Shown: positions 47,301 to 55,900 of the stretch, one piece after another
Layout: each line of letters opens with the position of its first letter
Numbering within the stretch: position 1 is the stretch's first letter
Assembly: GCA_000621765.1 (NCBI GenBank)
Contig: JHXJ01000002.1
Span: 62,001-126,000 of the forward strand
DNA: 64,000 bases
Direction: 5' to 3'
From: Ruminococcaceae bacterium AB4001
GTDB taxonomy: Bacteria; Bacillota; Clostridia; Saccharofermentanales; Saccharofermentanaceae
Notes under the pieces: generated by a model
The model's database searches: none
What the model was told of the DNA's origin: nothing
Seen by the model: only the letters and a program-made list of their open reading frames with translations
Translations under genes and position numbers: made by a program

Positions 47301-49893
47301 GTCACTGCTCGAAGGATATGCTCCTTATGACGGAACATATGTAATCTGGGTACAGGGCGCGGATTCTCATAAGGTCGACATTACAAATAATGTCAGAGAT
47401 GAGCGTGTTCCTTTTGAGTACGGAGAGCTGATAACATTTACTGTAGAAAGCAGTATATATGCTGTCTATGCAAATATTGTTGATGAAGACAGGGAGATCA
47501 AGCTTGAGTCTTCCAACGGAACATATTCATTCGAGGCTGACACATATGGAGCTATAGAGTTCCATGTATATACGACAGAAGATGAATTTGATTTCCACCA
47601 CACCTGGCCTGAGGGTGAGACTCGGTATGAGGTTTCTTTCTGGATCCGTGAGAATAATTTTCCTGAAGAAGCTGACCACGGTTCTGTTGAAGTCCTCGAA
47701 AATGATCATGTAGTGAAAGTTGCATCAACATGCAACCAATACAGAGTTATCGTTGATTATGACCGTAATGATCAGAACTTCGACAGAGCAGTGATCGATC
47801 TTAAGATCAATGTTCCTGAGAATACTTCATTCAGCATGTGGATGGAAGGTGAAGACATTACTGAGTCAGTAATCGATAACAACTATGTTTTCTCCTGGGA
47901 TATTACGAAAGTCGTCACCGGTGGCGATTGGAGAAGCCCGGAGATCTACTTCGATTATAATGTCTCAGAGCCTGAACGCATCTATCTTAACGGCTTGAAT
48001 GAAAACATTTCCGTTGAATACAGCACGGACAGAGGACAGACATTTGTACCTGCTACGGATGACTTTATCGAACTGAATGATGATGTTGAGTTTGTTCAGA
48101 TCAGATATCTCGTATCCGATCCTAACCTTAAGATCTACGGTATCGATGTCAGATTCGGCGATCAGGTAATTATGGAAAGACTTTCCGATGATCTGATATA
48201 TGAATTTGAAAGAGGAGATCACTGGATTAAATATGATGCTGCTCCGGTCTGTGAAGATATGATCTTCGATTGTGAATGGTTGCTCGGATATGTGATGGGA
48301 GACGACAGCGAGAATGTCACGATAACCAACAATATTGAGACCGAAGGATATAACCGCTTCGGAAGATGGGATACCGTAACTATCGATGTCGAAGGTGATG
48401 TCTATTGCATCGAAGCTGAATTTGCTGACGGAACACGCCAGATGTTTGAACGCAACGGCAATGAATTCACATATTATGCCGAAAAGCTTACAGGCTTTAC
48501 TGCATGGATCTATGTATCTGAAGAAGAATACGATTTCTGCAATCTGTGGGCTGAAGGTGAAGATCAGTATGTAGTTCAGTACTATTCCGAGAGCGAAAGC
48601 GAACTTACAGGCACGGTCAGTGTTAAGGGCGAAGTAGAGCGCGCTTCTTACAACGGTTGGACTAAGTTAATCTTCAATTCAGAGGAACCGTATGCTGAAT
48701 TCAGTATCACTCCGACAGCTGATTACCTCTATTCTGCACTTCTCGGCATGGAAGTGTTCACAGGAAGATTGTATGTTGGCGATTGGCAGAGCGAATGGCC
48801 TGTTATCGAATTCTATGCGAAGACTAATATCGCTGATGCGGTCATTACTCTCGATCCTTCAGGTAATCAGGAATACACTGGTTCTGAGATCAAGCCTGGT
48901 GTTACTCTTGTACTTGACGGCGTAACTCTTACTGAGGGTAAAGATTATAATGTAGTCTATGAGAACAACGTTGAACCCGGTGATGCAACTGTACGTGCAG
49001 AAGGTATCGGTAGTTACTGCGGAACTGCTTCTGCTTCGTTTAAGATCGTAAAGAATAAGTTTGCCATTACAATAACAGAGCCTGTAAACGGTACGGTAAC
49101 TGTTCCGCGTGAGTTTGGCGTTCTGGGTGAGCTTATTGTAATCACTGCGACACCGGCAGATAACTATGAGGTTGACGTTATTAAGGTTGACGGTGAACCG
49201 ATCACGGGCACTTCTTTCGTAATGCCTGCAAAGGATGTAACAATCGAAGTTGTCTTTAAGAAAGTTGAAGCGCAGAAGAACGGCTGGATCCTGGATGGTT
49301 CTGATTACTATTACTATGAGAACGGCGTCATGAAGACCGGATGGGTCAAGGACGGAAACAGCTGGTACTATATGGATCCTGAAACGGGTAAGATGGTAAC
49401 CGGCTGGATCGAGATCGGTTCTAAGTGGTACTACATGAGGTCATCTGGTGCAATGGCAACAGGTTGGCTCGCTTCGGGCGCCACATGGTACTATCTTGAA
49501 TCTTCCGGCGCGATGGCAACTGGTTGGAAGTCCATAGGCGGTGTCTGGTATTACTTCGATAACAGCGGCGCAATGGCAACAGGCTGGAGGGGCATAGGCG
49601 GTCTCTGGTATTACTTTGCATCAAGCGGCGCTATGTATACCGGCTGGCTCCAGTCAGGTAATGACTATTACTACTTAAAGTCTGATGGATCCATGGCAGC
49701 CAATGAGTACTGCAAGGGCTACTGGCTTAAGTCAAACGGTATGTGGGACCGCGGTCCTGAGGCACGCTGGTATCAGGATTCTAAGGGCTGGTACTATCAG
49801 AACGGTAACGGTTGGTATGCCAAGAACGCGTCTTATAAGATCGACGGAAAGTTATACAATTTCAACGCTGCAGGTTACTGCACAAATCCTTAA
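44359..49893 (+). CDS. Giant secreted surface protein with internal repeats and wall-binding repeats
   Basis: 1844 aa; AAGGAGG before the ATG. Signal peptide (RIFAALIAFGMSLSVLPSLAL, cut probably near VSA). A module of ~585 residues occurs from ~35 and again from ~618, with a third partial copy from ~1195 (shared GDVYC..., EDEY/EEEY, LWPE/WAEGE landmarks). An MBG-like domain lies near 1492-1565 (EYTGSEIKPGVTLVLDG), one B-repeat-like domain follows (NGTVTVPREFG ... SFVMPAKDVTIEVVF), and then about eight GW..WYYF wall-binding repeats from ~1640. It ends KIDGKLYNFNAAGYCTNP. It is strongly acidic with no catalytic motif or LPXTG. Adhesin or substrate binding is plausible; function unknown. Confidence 0.85.
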   Translation: MRIYKRIFAALIAFGMSLSVLPSLALTVSADELGEIVVNYDAYPFFEEDFDDEVDHASVYVNGEHAVNAEPFSFNVGEELTFTLNTYHEYRIEDCIFVLTQGSDVFSTDPGNGEYLISLDCTDEYTGVYKFTPHTSTPISVEVYWNIIDTLIPEQDQIRFDIYQWGPGSVEIVDGVEPIRLETAPSGSIRAIYNRSQFGNGEGITVKMTPDRVSIVNFLAEKLDDAYCEYFPEFRDNDPTPIYNLDGLTDNGDGTFTYVIDSFEPYENDTSWYALSVGFDYTFGRRGFSVDSRDTTVYYSLDGGEFTELKMQHFQDEWNDWDELFLDAEILDDVEEITFRFELREDDKEWRDLFGICVESFDRIFERHTYAFDYGDGYEVTLQTPAEGWPACRLQVCDWLIPYDGTYVIYVKGAGAEDLLIDNKALTEAVPFRIGEPIEFSFEGDVYCVCAREYNKTADTILEPQDGVYSFIPENSNGLEFDIYMTEDEYRVDHLWPEAENEFDLEFRVNNEDFPDDVNIGSVEILENEHIVRTAESCGRNKFVVNWDPEELNDQEAIIYLKVNIPENCEFSLWIDGEDFTNDVYENDNIFAWNITSRIKEWAWYNVDFNFRYDPFGPYTMAVNYDDCYYSDDGEYEPYAHAGVMVNGENVNSHDPVDFEVGKTITFKLDVPDGYDYSDAIIDLHHGMGADNDEVHYTTFSEDPAYRITVDSNGEFTFKPSREDTIWVDIWWSAFDSLHPEGDQLQVEFGHWGNGKIQFADGYEPVAYEVQPGEYGRIRTIFNKDDLDEDNTVKILITPDNGNKLWSFGYDFNGSEFTEYVAEPDEEHSLTLDELTDLVDNGDGTYTYTISGLADADDEGNSWFSFNVGFDNPVNTDGISVDPRGSTVYYSIDGGQFVELEPRHFKDEWNEWDETILLPEEYYDASKVAFKFVCEDERDVSGVSLEYYSDSRHRSNLPFDDETEHIFVLEKPACGWQPYRLSLLEGYAPYDGTYVIWVQGADSHKVDITNNVRDERVPFEYGELITFTVESSIYAVYANIVDEDREIKLESSNGTYSFEADTYGAIEFHVYTTEDEFDFHHTWPEGETRYEVSFWIRENNFPEEADHGSVEVLENDHVVKVASTCNQYRVIVDYDRNDQNFDRAVIDLKINVPENTSFSMWMEGEDITESVIDNNYVFSWDITKVVTGGDWRSPEIYFDYNVSEPERIYLNGLNENISVEYSTDRGQTFVPATDDFIELNDDVEFVQIRYLVSDPNLKIYGIDVRFGDQVIMERLSDDLIYEFERGDHWIKYDAAPVCEDMIFDCEWLLGYVMGDDSENVTITNNIETEGYNRFGRWDTVTIDVEGDVYCIEAEFADGTRQMFERNGNEFTYYAEKLTGFTAWIYVSEEEYDFCNLWAEGEDQYVVQYYSESESELTGTVSVKGEVERASYNGWTKLIFNSEEPYAEFSITPTADYLYSALLGMEVFTGRLYVGDWQSEWPVIEFYAKTNIADAVITLDPSGNQEYTGSEIKPGVTLVLDGVTLTEGKDYNVVYENNVEPGDATVRAEGIGSYCGTASASFKIVKNKFAITITEPVNGTVTVPREFGVLGELIVITATPADNYEVDVIKVDGEPITGTSFVMPAKDVTIEVVFKKVEAQKNGWILDGSDYYYYENGVMKTGWVKDGNSWYYMDPETGKMVTGWIEIGSKWYYMRSSGAMATGWLASGATWYYLESSGAMATGWKSIGGVWYYFDNSGAMATGWRGIGGLWYYFASSGAMYTGWLQSGNDYYYLKSDGSMAANEYCKGYWLKSNGMWDRGPEARWYQDSKGWYYQNGNGWYAKNASYKIDGKLYNFNAAGYCTNP
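44461..48840 (+). repeat. Large internal protein-level repeats (2.5 copies)
   Basis: Coding repeats starting near 44461, 46213 and (partial) 47941. The first two begin with an NYD...VYVNGE / NYD...VMVNGE unit and contain the W-N/S-x-x-D core (near 44790 and 46545). Divergence is high at the base level, so duplication is old. Confidence 0.75.
49282..49893 (+). repeat. C-terminal wall-binding repeats of the 1844-aa protein
   Basis: About eight ~20-residue units of the form TGWxxxGxxWYYFxSSGAMA, near-identical in places, then the shared end cap. Confidence 0.88.
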
Positions 49894-49960
49894 TGATGAT
49901 CTGACATATCGGACAGGGATTGAAGTAAGTCCTAAAGTCAGGATAGCTTAGACTAAGTAT

Positions 49961-50006
49961 AAGAGGTTGTCTCAAAGCGTATAAGATCGCTGAGGGGCAA
50001 CCTCTT
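49961..50006 (+). terminator. Terminator, gaggttgtctca type
   Basis: aagaggttgtctca / tgaggggcaacctctt hairpin, a close relative of the one at 15287. Confidence 0.75.
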
Positions 50007-50045
50007 GCTTATGCCCCCGGATATCTCCAAACTGGAAAAACAGTG

Positions 50046-50073
50046 TTCAAAAGTTATTTATTTTTGATAAAAT
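50046..50073 (+). promoter_or_regulatory. Promoter of the 50103 gene
   Basis: TTCAAA, 16 bases, TAAAAT with a TGa extended -10. Confidence 0.5.
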
Positions 50074-50102
50074 TGGAAATCATAAACAGGGGGAAGATTA
50101 AT

Positions 50103-51170
50103 ATGATAAAGAGAATTATGGCAACAGTCATGACAGCCGGTATCTTATTGTCTTTTGTGCCTTCCACAGTTATGGCTGATACGCTGACCGGTTGGCAGGG
50201 AAGTGACAGTAATGGTTGGCGCTACTACACGAGCGACGGCAATTATGTTAAGAATGGCTGGATCAAGACCGGCGGCTTGTGGTATTACTTTGATGCTTCC
50301 GGATACATGAAGACCGGCTGGATCCAGGACGGAGGTTCCTGGTATTATCTCAGGAGCAGTGGAGATGCTGTTGTCAACGCCTGGGAAAAGATCAACGGCA
50401 AGCTGTATCATTTCAATGCAAGCGGCGCCATGGAAGCTGATAAGTGGATTGCTTATGATGTGGTCAAGCCCGCTGATGTTGATAATGATTCAATAGTCCT
50501 ACCGTTCCAAGATGCGTATAAAAATAAAAAGATGTGGCGTTATGTCGGTTCTGACGGTGCTGCATATACCGGATGGAAGATAGTAGACGGCAAGTGGTAC
50601 TACTTTACTAAGTATGACTCTCCTAAAGAAAAGAATGCCAAAAACGGTGAGGATCTGAACTACATTATTCTTAATTCCAACGAAGATATCTATGGTGCCA
50701 TGCGTTACGGCTGGCTCTATGACGATGACGGAAGCACTTATTTCTTTGACGAGAACGGCAGATATCAGAATAGCGGCTGGTATCGCATTAAACTGACGGA
50801 GAAATCCGATATATGGTATTACTTCGGTTCGGACGGACGTGCACATACTGGATGGGAAAAGTTTGACGGTAAATGGTATCACTTCACTGATAGCGGAATA
50901 ATGGAATTCGGCGGAAGATCTTATATCGACGGAAAGCACTACTATTTCAAGCCTAACGGAGAGATGCTGACCGGATGGTATAAAGATGAATATGGCAAAT
51001 GGTATTATGCTACTCCGAGCGGTGTCCTGTATTGCAGGGAATGGCTCAAGGAAGATGGTAAATGGTACTATTTTGATTCCAACGCAAGGATGGTGTGCAA
51101 CCAAAAGGGATATACTATCAACGGCACCAAATATGACTTCGATTCACACGGGGTCTGTCTGAATCCTTAA
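50103..51170 (+). CDS. Secreted cell-wall-binding-repeat protein
   Basis: 355 aa from ATG 50103 (GGGGGAAG about 8 bases upstream; the longer frame starts before it). Signal peptide MIKRIMATVMTAGILLSFV..., cut near VMA. Then TGWQ...GWRYYTSDGNYVKNGW and repeated GxWYYFDASGYMKTGW units throughout, with no other domain. Ends YDFDSHGVCLNP, the cap variant. Same architecture as 31433 and 51469, so these are paralogues. It has its own promoter and terminator. Confidence 0.9.
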   Translation: MIKRIMATVMTAGILLSFVPSTVMADTLTGWQGSDSNGWRYYTSDGNYVKNGWIKTGGLWYYFDASGYMKTGWIQDGGSWYYLRSSGDAVVNAWEKINGKLYHFNASGAMEADKWIAYDVVKPADVDNDSIVLPFQDAYKNKKMWRYVGSDGAAYTGWKIVDGKWYYFTKYDSPKEKNAKNGEDLNYIILNSNEDIYGAMRYGWLYDDDGSTYFFDENGRYQNSGWYRIKLTEKSDIWYYFGSDGRAHTGWEKFDGKWYHFTDSGIMEFGGRSYIDGKHYYFKPNGEMLTGWYKDEYGKWYYATPSGVLYCREWLKEDGKWYYFDSNARMVCNQKGYTINGTKYDFDSHGVCLNP

Positions 51171-51190
51171 AAACGTTGATTCATTTATTC

Positions 51191-51233
51191 TGGCTGTCTC
51201 ACAGGGTATCGTCTCTTGAGACAGCTCTTTTTA
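51191..51233 (+). terminator. Terminator after the 50103 gene
   Basis: ggctgtctca / tgagacagct hairpin followed by ctttttatt; same family as 44183. Confidence 0.85.
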
Positions 51234-51292
51234 TTTCCGCTGATATATGTTAGTTTCTTGGAAGATTTGAATTACGAAATTGGAGAATTACA

Positions 51293-51424
51293 GTGATCGA
51301 AGTAATGCGTGGTGAAGCAGTCAGCTTCTATGAAAGGCTCGGATATGAGCACATGGATGATCATGTAATCAAGAGCGGCGATTTCGATTGCGTAAAAATG
51401 AGAAAAATAGTGGCTTCTGTCTGA
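51293..51424 (+). pseudogene. C-terminal fragment of a GNAT acetyltransferase
   Basis: The frame 51293-51424 reads EAVSFYERLGYEHMDD and GDFDCVKMRK, the typical last ~35 residues of a GNAT family N-acetyltransferase (final beta strand and FYERLGY helix). Upstream the frame is closed by TAG at 51251, and the acetyl-CoA binding core is absent. It is a decayed remnant, left between two surface-protein genes. Confidence 0.65.
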
Positions 51425-51427
51425 CTC

Positions 51428-51436
51428 TGATATAAT
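51428..51436 (+). promoter_or_regulatory. Extended -10 promoter of the 51469 gene
   Basis: TGaTATAAT directly after the pseudogene stop, 32 bases before the ATG. Confidence 0.55.
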
Positions 51437-51468
51437 TACATCATCAAGTATCCAGGGGGAACGGAATA

Positions 51469-52734
51469 ATGGGAATCAGGAAAGGATTGGCAGTTGTCAT
51501 TTCTGCTGTGTTGTTAATGGCATTCATTCCGTCATCGGCTTATGCTGATTCGACAGGCTGGCAGGGCAATTATACAGATGGCTGGCGTTATTACATTTCC
51601 GATAAGGATTACGTCAAAAGTTCATGGAAACTGATAGATAATTACTGGTATTACTTTGATGGGGACGGCATAGCCCTGACAGACAGATGGGAAGTCATAA
51701 AAGGCAAGCTGTATCATTTCAGCAAGGGCGGAGCAATGGATGCCAATAAGTGGGTCTCATGCGGTGATTTCCAGATGTCAGATCTGGAGAAAATGTTTTC
51801 GGAAGAGAATTCAGACTATGCCCAAGCCATGAGCGAGTATACGGACAAGAAAGTATGGCGTTATGTCGGTGCCGACGGTGATGCGTACACAGGCTGGCGC
51901 AAGGTAGGCGGCAAGTGGTATCACTTCAACGATGAAGATATATCTCTTATCGATACAGAAGAGAATCATCAGAATGCTTATGCTGCCATGACATACGGAT
52001 TCTATTACGATCTTGAGGAAGAGGCGTGGTTTAACTTCGACGGAGAAGGCTTATACAGGAAAGACTGCTGGTACGAAGGACCCGGCGAATACGGAATGCT
52101 CTACTGGTACTATTTCGGAAAAGACGGTCATGCGTATTCCGACTGGGTTAAGATGAATGATAAATGGTATTACTTCGCGACCGACAGTTACGATTTCGAG
52201 AAAGATCTCCGCGGCCCGGGAACAATGACCATCGGCTGGAGAGATTTCTACGATACATATGATGATGACGGTTATTCCGTAGACTATGACATCTATCTGT
52301 TCGATGAAGACGGCGTAATGCTCAAAGGCTGGACCAAATACAACGGCTGCTGGTATTATTCAGATCCTGACGGCTCAGTCTATAAGAACCGTTGGTTTAA
52401 ATACAACGGCAAGTGGTATTTCTTTGACCGCCTTGGAGTCATGGTCGAAAATGCAGAAAAATACGAGATCGACGGTATCGGCTATAACTTCGATGCCAAT
52501 GGCGCTTGTACTAATCCCTACGACGGCATTAAGATTTCAGGCTGGTATGAGAGGATCTACGATTCGGATCTGTATTTCTGCTATGAAGACGGAAACGCCT
52601 GGAGTTACGTAGACAAAAACGGCAAAAAGATCTGCAGTGTTGAAGGTTATATGATCGGAGGCAAAGCTTACGATTTCGATTCTCTCGGGATTTGTAAGAA
52701 CCCGTATAGCGGAAGGGTTGCCGAAGAAGCTTAA
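51469..52734 (+). CDS. Secreted cell-wall-binding-repeat protein
   Basis: 421 aa. Signal peptide MGIRKGLAVVISAVLLMAF..., cut near AYA. TGWQ...GWRYYISDKDYVKSSW opens the mature part, then acidic, irregular WYYF repeats with longer spacers (~25-70 residues) than in the giants. The cap is KAYDFDSLGICKNP, followed by ten more residues. No catalytic domain. GGGGGAAC lies before the ATG. Third member of the small paralogue set. Confidence 0.9.
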   Translation: MGIRKGLAVVISAVLLMAFIPSSAYADSTGWQGNYTDGWRYYISDKDYVKSSWKLIDNYWYYFDGDGIALTDRWEVIKGKLYHFSKGGAMDANKWVSCGDFQMSDLEKMFSEENSDYAQAMSEYTDKKVWRYVGADGDAYTGWRKVGGKWYHFNDEDISLIDTEENHQNAYAAMTYGFYYDLEEEAWFNFDGEGLYRKDCWYEGPGEYGMLYWYYFGKDGHAYSDWVKMNDKWYYFATDSYDFEKDLRGPGTMTIGWRDFYDTYDDDGYSVDYDIYLFDEDGVMLKGWTKYNGCWYYSDPDGSVYKNRWFKYNGKWYFFDRLGVMVENAEKYEIDGIGYNFDANGACTNPYDGIKISGWYERIYDSDLYFCYEDGNAWSYVDKNGKKICSVEGYMIGGKAYDFDSLGICKNPYSGRVAEEA

Positions 52735-52760
52735 AGGATATTTCTTTTGAATATTAATGG

Positions 52761-52785
52761 GGAGCAGGTGACTGCTCCTTTTTTA
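52761..52785 (+). terminator. Terminator after the 51469 gene
   Basis: ggagcag / ctgctcc stem, gtga loop, T7. Confidence 0.88.
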
Positions 52786-52861
52786 AATTTTGCAAATTTC
52801 AAGAACAATGTATTAAAAAATAAAAAATTCTTTCTGTTTTGTAACATTGATGACATATTGT

Positions 52862-52870
52862 TGGTAAAAT
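52862..52870 (+). promoter_or_regulatory. Candidate extended -10 of the 52925 gene
   Basis: TGgTAAAAT, 54 bases before the ATG; no clear -35. Confidence 0.4.
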
Positions 52871-52924
52871 AGTATCTGTATATTTCCTTTTACAATCTAT
52901 AGCTTTACTGCTAAGGAGGTCCCT

Positions 52925-55900
52925 ATGAGTAACAGTTTGAAACGTACATTTGCAACTGTTCTGGCGATGGTCCTTATTGTCGGCTTTTTGCCGTTAAAGG
53001 CTTTGGTCAGGGCTGATGTTTCTGAGGTGTATTACATTTATACTGAAGATGGAAGTTCTGAAAAGAAAGTTGGAACTGAATTACCTTCAGGAGCAGAAAA
53101 AGTCTGTGTTTATGTAGCCGGCGGCACCTATGATCTTCAGGAAGATGATGAGAACGTATGGGTAAGTGGCGGTACGGTAAATGCTTCTTTTGACGAAGTC
53201 TGGAATAATTATGGTAAATTCAAATTGGCCGGAACGGGAAAAGTCGTTACTGACGGTATTACATTAAAAACAAATGAAAACATCAGACCGGCGTATGATG
53301 GTGAAATTAACTACGAGGATCTTTATGACTATTTCTATAATCATGGATGGCATTATGTAACGGAATTTACTTCTGATTTTGTATATTCTACTGAAGAGGT
53401 TAATACATTTGACGAGATAGTTATTCCTGAAGGAGTTACTCTTACTATCGCTCCTTATGAAGATGAAAACGGTGACCTAAATGGTACGACTCTAATTGCT
53501 CTTTTTATGAGTGTTTATGGAACACTTAATATAGAGGGTGTTTCTGAAGGTATGATAGGTTTGAACACTCTTATTGTCGGAGACCACGCTGGTGCAGAGG
53601 TTAAACCCGGTGGTAAAGTCACAGGCGGTCCGGGTGCTTGTATCGATCTTTCCGATCCTGCTAATAGCTTTGCTAATCTTCCTGTATATCGTTATGACGA
53701 TAATAACAATATTGTGGAGATTCCTTCAGATGAGGCTGAGCGTCTTATCTACGATACAATTGAGGAGAAATGGATCGAATCCAATATGCTTGATGCAGTT
53801 GGTTTTTATAGAGCTCGATACGGCATTTTTGTCGAAGACGAAAATAATTTATGGAGTGGAGATAAACCTGTTTTCTCTTATAAATATTATTCATATAGTG
53901 AAGACGAAGAGCTGGAGTTCACGGTTGAGGTGCCTTCTGCCAGAGAAGGTATCATCCCTAAGATCACTATAATCAGCAATAACGGATGCAAATCCGAAAA
54001 ACCGGAACTAACGGCTAACGGAAATATATATACATTTACCTATGTTCCGAATGACTTAAAGGGATTTACGATCGATATCGATTGGAGCGAATTTGATTCA
54101 GTCTATTCCGATGATGATTATTTTGTTCTGGAAATCGATAGTGATAGGAAAATTGGGTATGATGTTGAGCCCTATTATGAGATCTTTACTGATCCTGGTG
54201 ATGGTTATCACAAGAAGGTCAGGATCGATAAAGATGATCTGACAGCCGGAGTAGTTGTTTCCATTACTCCCGAGCAAGGTTACGATCTGAGATCGTTTGA
54301 TTTTGGCTGGCAAGAATACAGTGTTGAAAATGCCTTGAGCAACTTTGACGGATTCAGTAAAACGGCTAACGGATATGAACTCGTTCTAAATAATGACAAT
54401 GTTAATGGTGAACCGACCTGGTTGAGTTTATTCTTCTATGGGGAATTCCAACATAATGTTTCTCTTCCTGAAAATGTCTATTACATTTATGAATATTCGG
54501 AGATCCAGGCGGGAAGCCAGATCGGCATTGGTAAGGAAATTCCTGCGGATGCATATGAATTAGGCAAATATGTTGATGGCGGTACTTATAAGGTTTCTAA
54601 GTATGATAGTGTAATCTTAGCTAATAATGCCAACGTATATGCAACTGTGAATCAGGTTATGGGTTACGACATAAAACTATCCGGCACCGGAAAAGTTGTA
54701 ACAAATTGCTTTACCGTTACTTCCGATCTTGATTCATATGAAGGCAATCTGAATGGTGAAGCTATATATGATTATTTCTATTCCAATGTCTATACGACGA
54801 CTACCGAGATAACGAGCGACTGGTGCTTGGATTTTACATGTTATTATGATTTTGATAATCTCGTTATCGATGAGGGTGTAACACTGTATCTTTGCACATA
54901 TAAAAGCAAGGATTACCTGAGCGGTTCTGAGTTGAGCGTAAACAGCATCGTTGTAAACGGCACCCTTGATATCGAGGGCTTAAGTAATGGCATGACTAGT
55001 CAGAATACACTAATTGTAAAAGGTGACGGCAGCCTTTCAGTCGGTGACAATGGTGTGATAGCAGGTTATGATGGTTCGTGTATTAATCCTTATTATGGCT
55101 CCGTCTTCCATAATTTCGACACCTATAGGTTTAACGAATACGGTTTCAACTTAATCCCCTATGACAAACCGCAAAAAGTAAAATTCGACTCAGTCAGTGG
55201 AAAATGGATGTTAGCCCAAAATGAAGATGCTAATTACTATTTCAAGGCAACATACGATAGTTTCGAATCTGGTAAGTTGATTTTACTGAATGGAAATAAG
55301 ATTGGGTCTGATGAATATTGGTCATATGAAGCAGATGAGGAAATGGAGTTTTCCATAACGCTGCCCAAGGAGAGAGCCGGTTGTACCCCACAAGTGAAAA
55401 TAGTTGAATATGGTGTATTTTATAATTATCCGGTTCTCACAACTGAAGACGGGAATGTCTTTACGTTCAGTTTTACTCCTGAATATATGGAAGGCTTTCA
55501 TATCTATATCACGTGGAGTGAATTCGATGTAGTAGTTTTGCATGGGGGCGAAGAATTCATTATAGATTTAGAATTGTTTGGCTCATTGGATTATGAGGTG
55601 TCTCACGAAGGCACGGTTTATGAAGAGCCGAATAAACCGACCCATATGAAAATGATTTATGATCTGGATATTCTTGATGAAGGTTTGACCTATGTCATAA
55701 CTCCTGGAGAAGACCACTATATCAGTGATATCTATATAGGTGAAGGTCATTATTCTTCAGATATGATTGAAAATATAGATGGTTTCAGCCTGGATGGTAA
55801 TGTCCTGACGATTACTTATAATGCTGATAATCTCCCGTATGATTGGATGTACCTGAAGATCTATGCTGATGACGCTGATAATAGTCAGGAGACAGAAACC

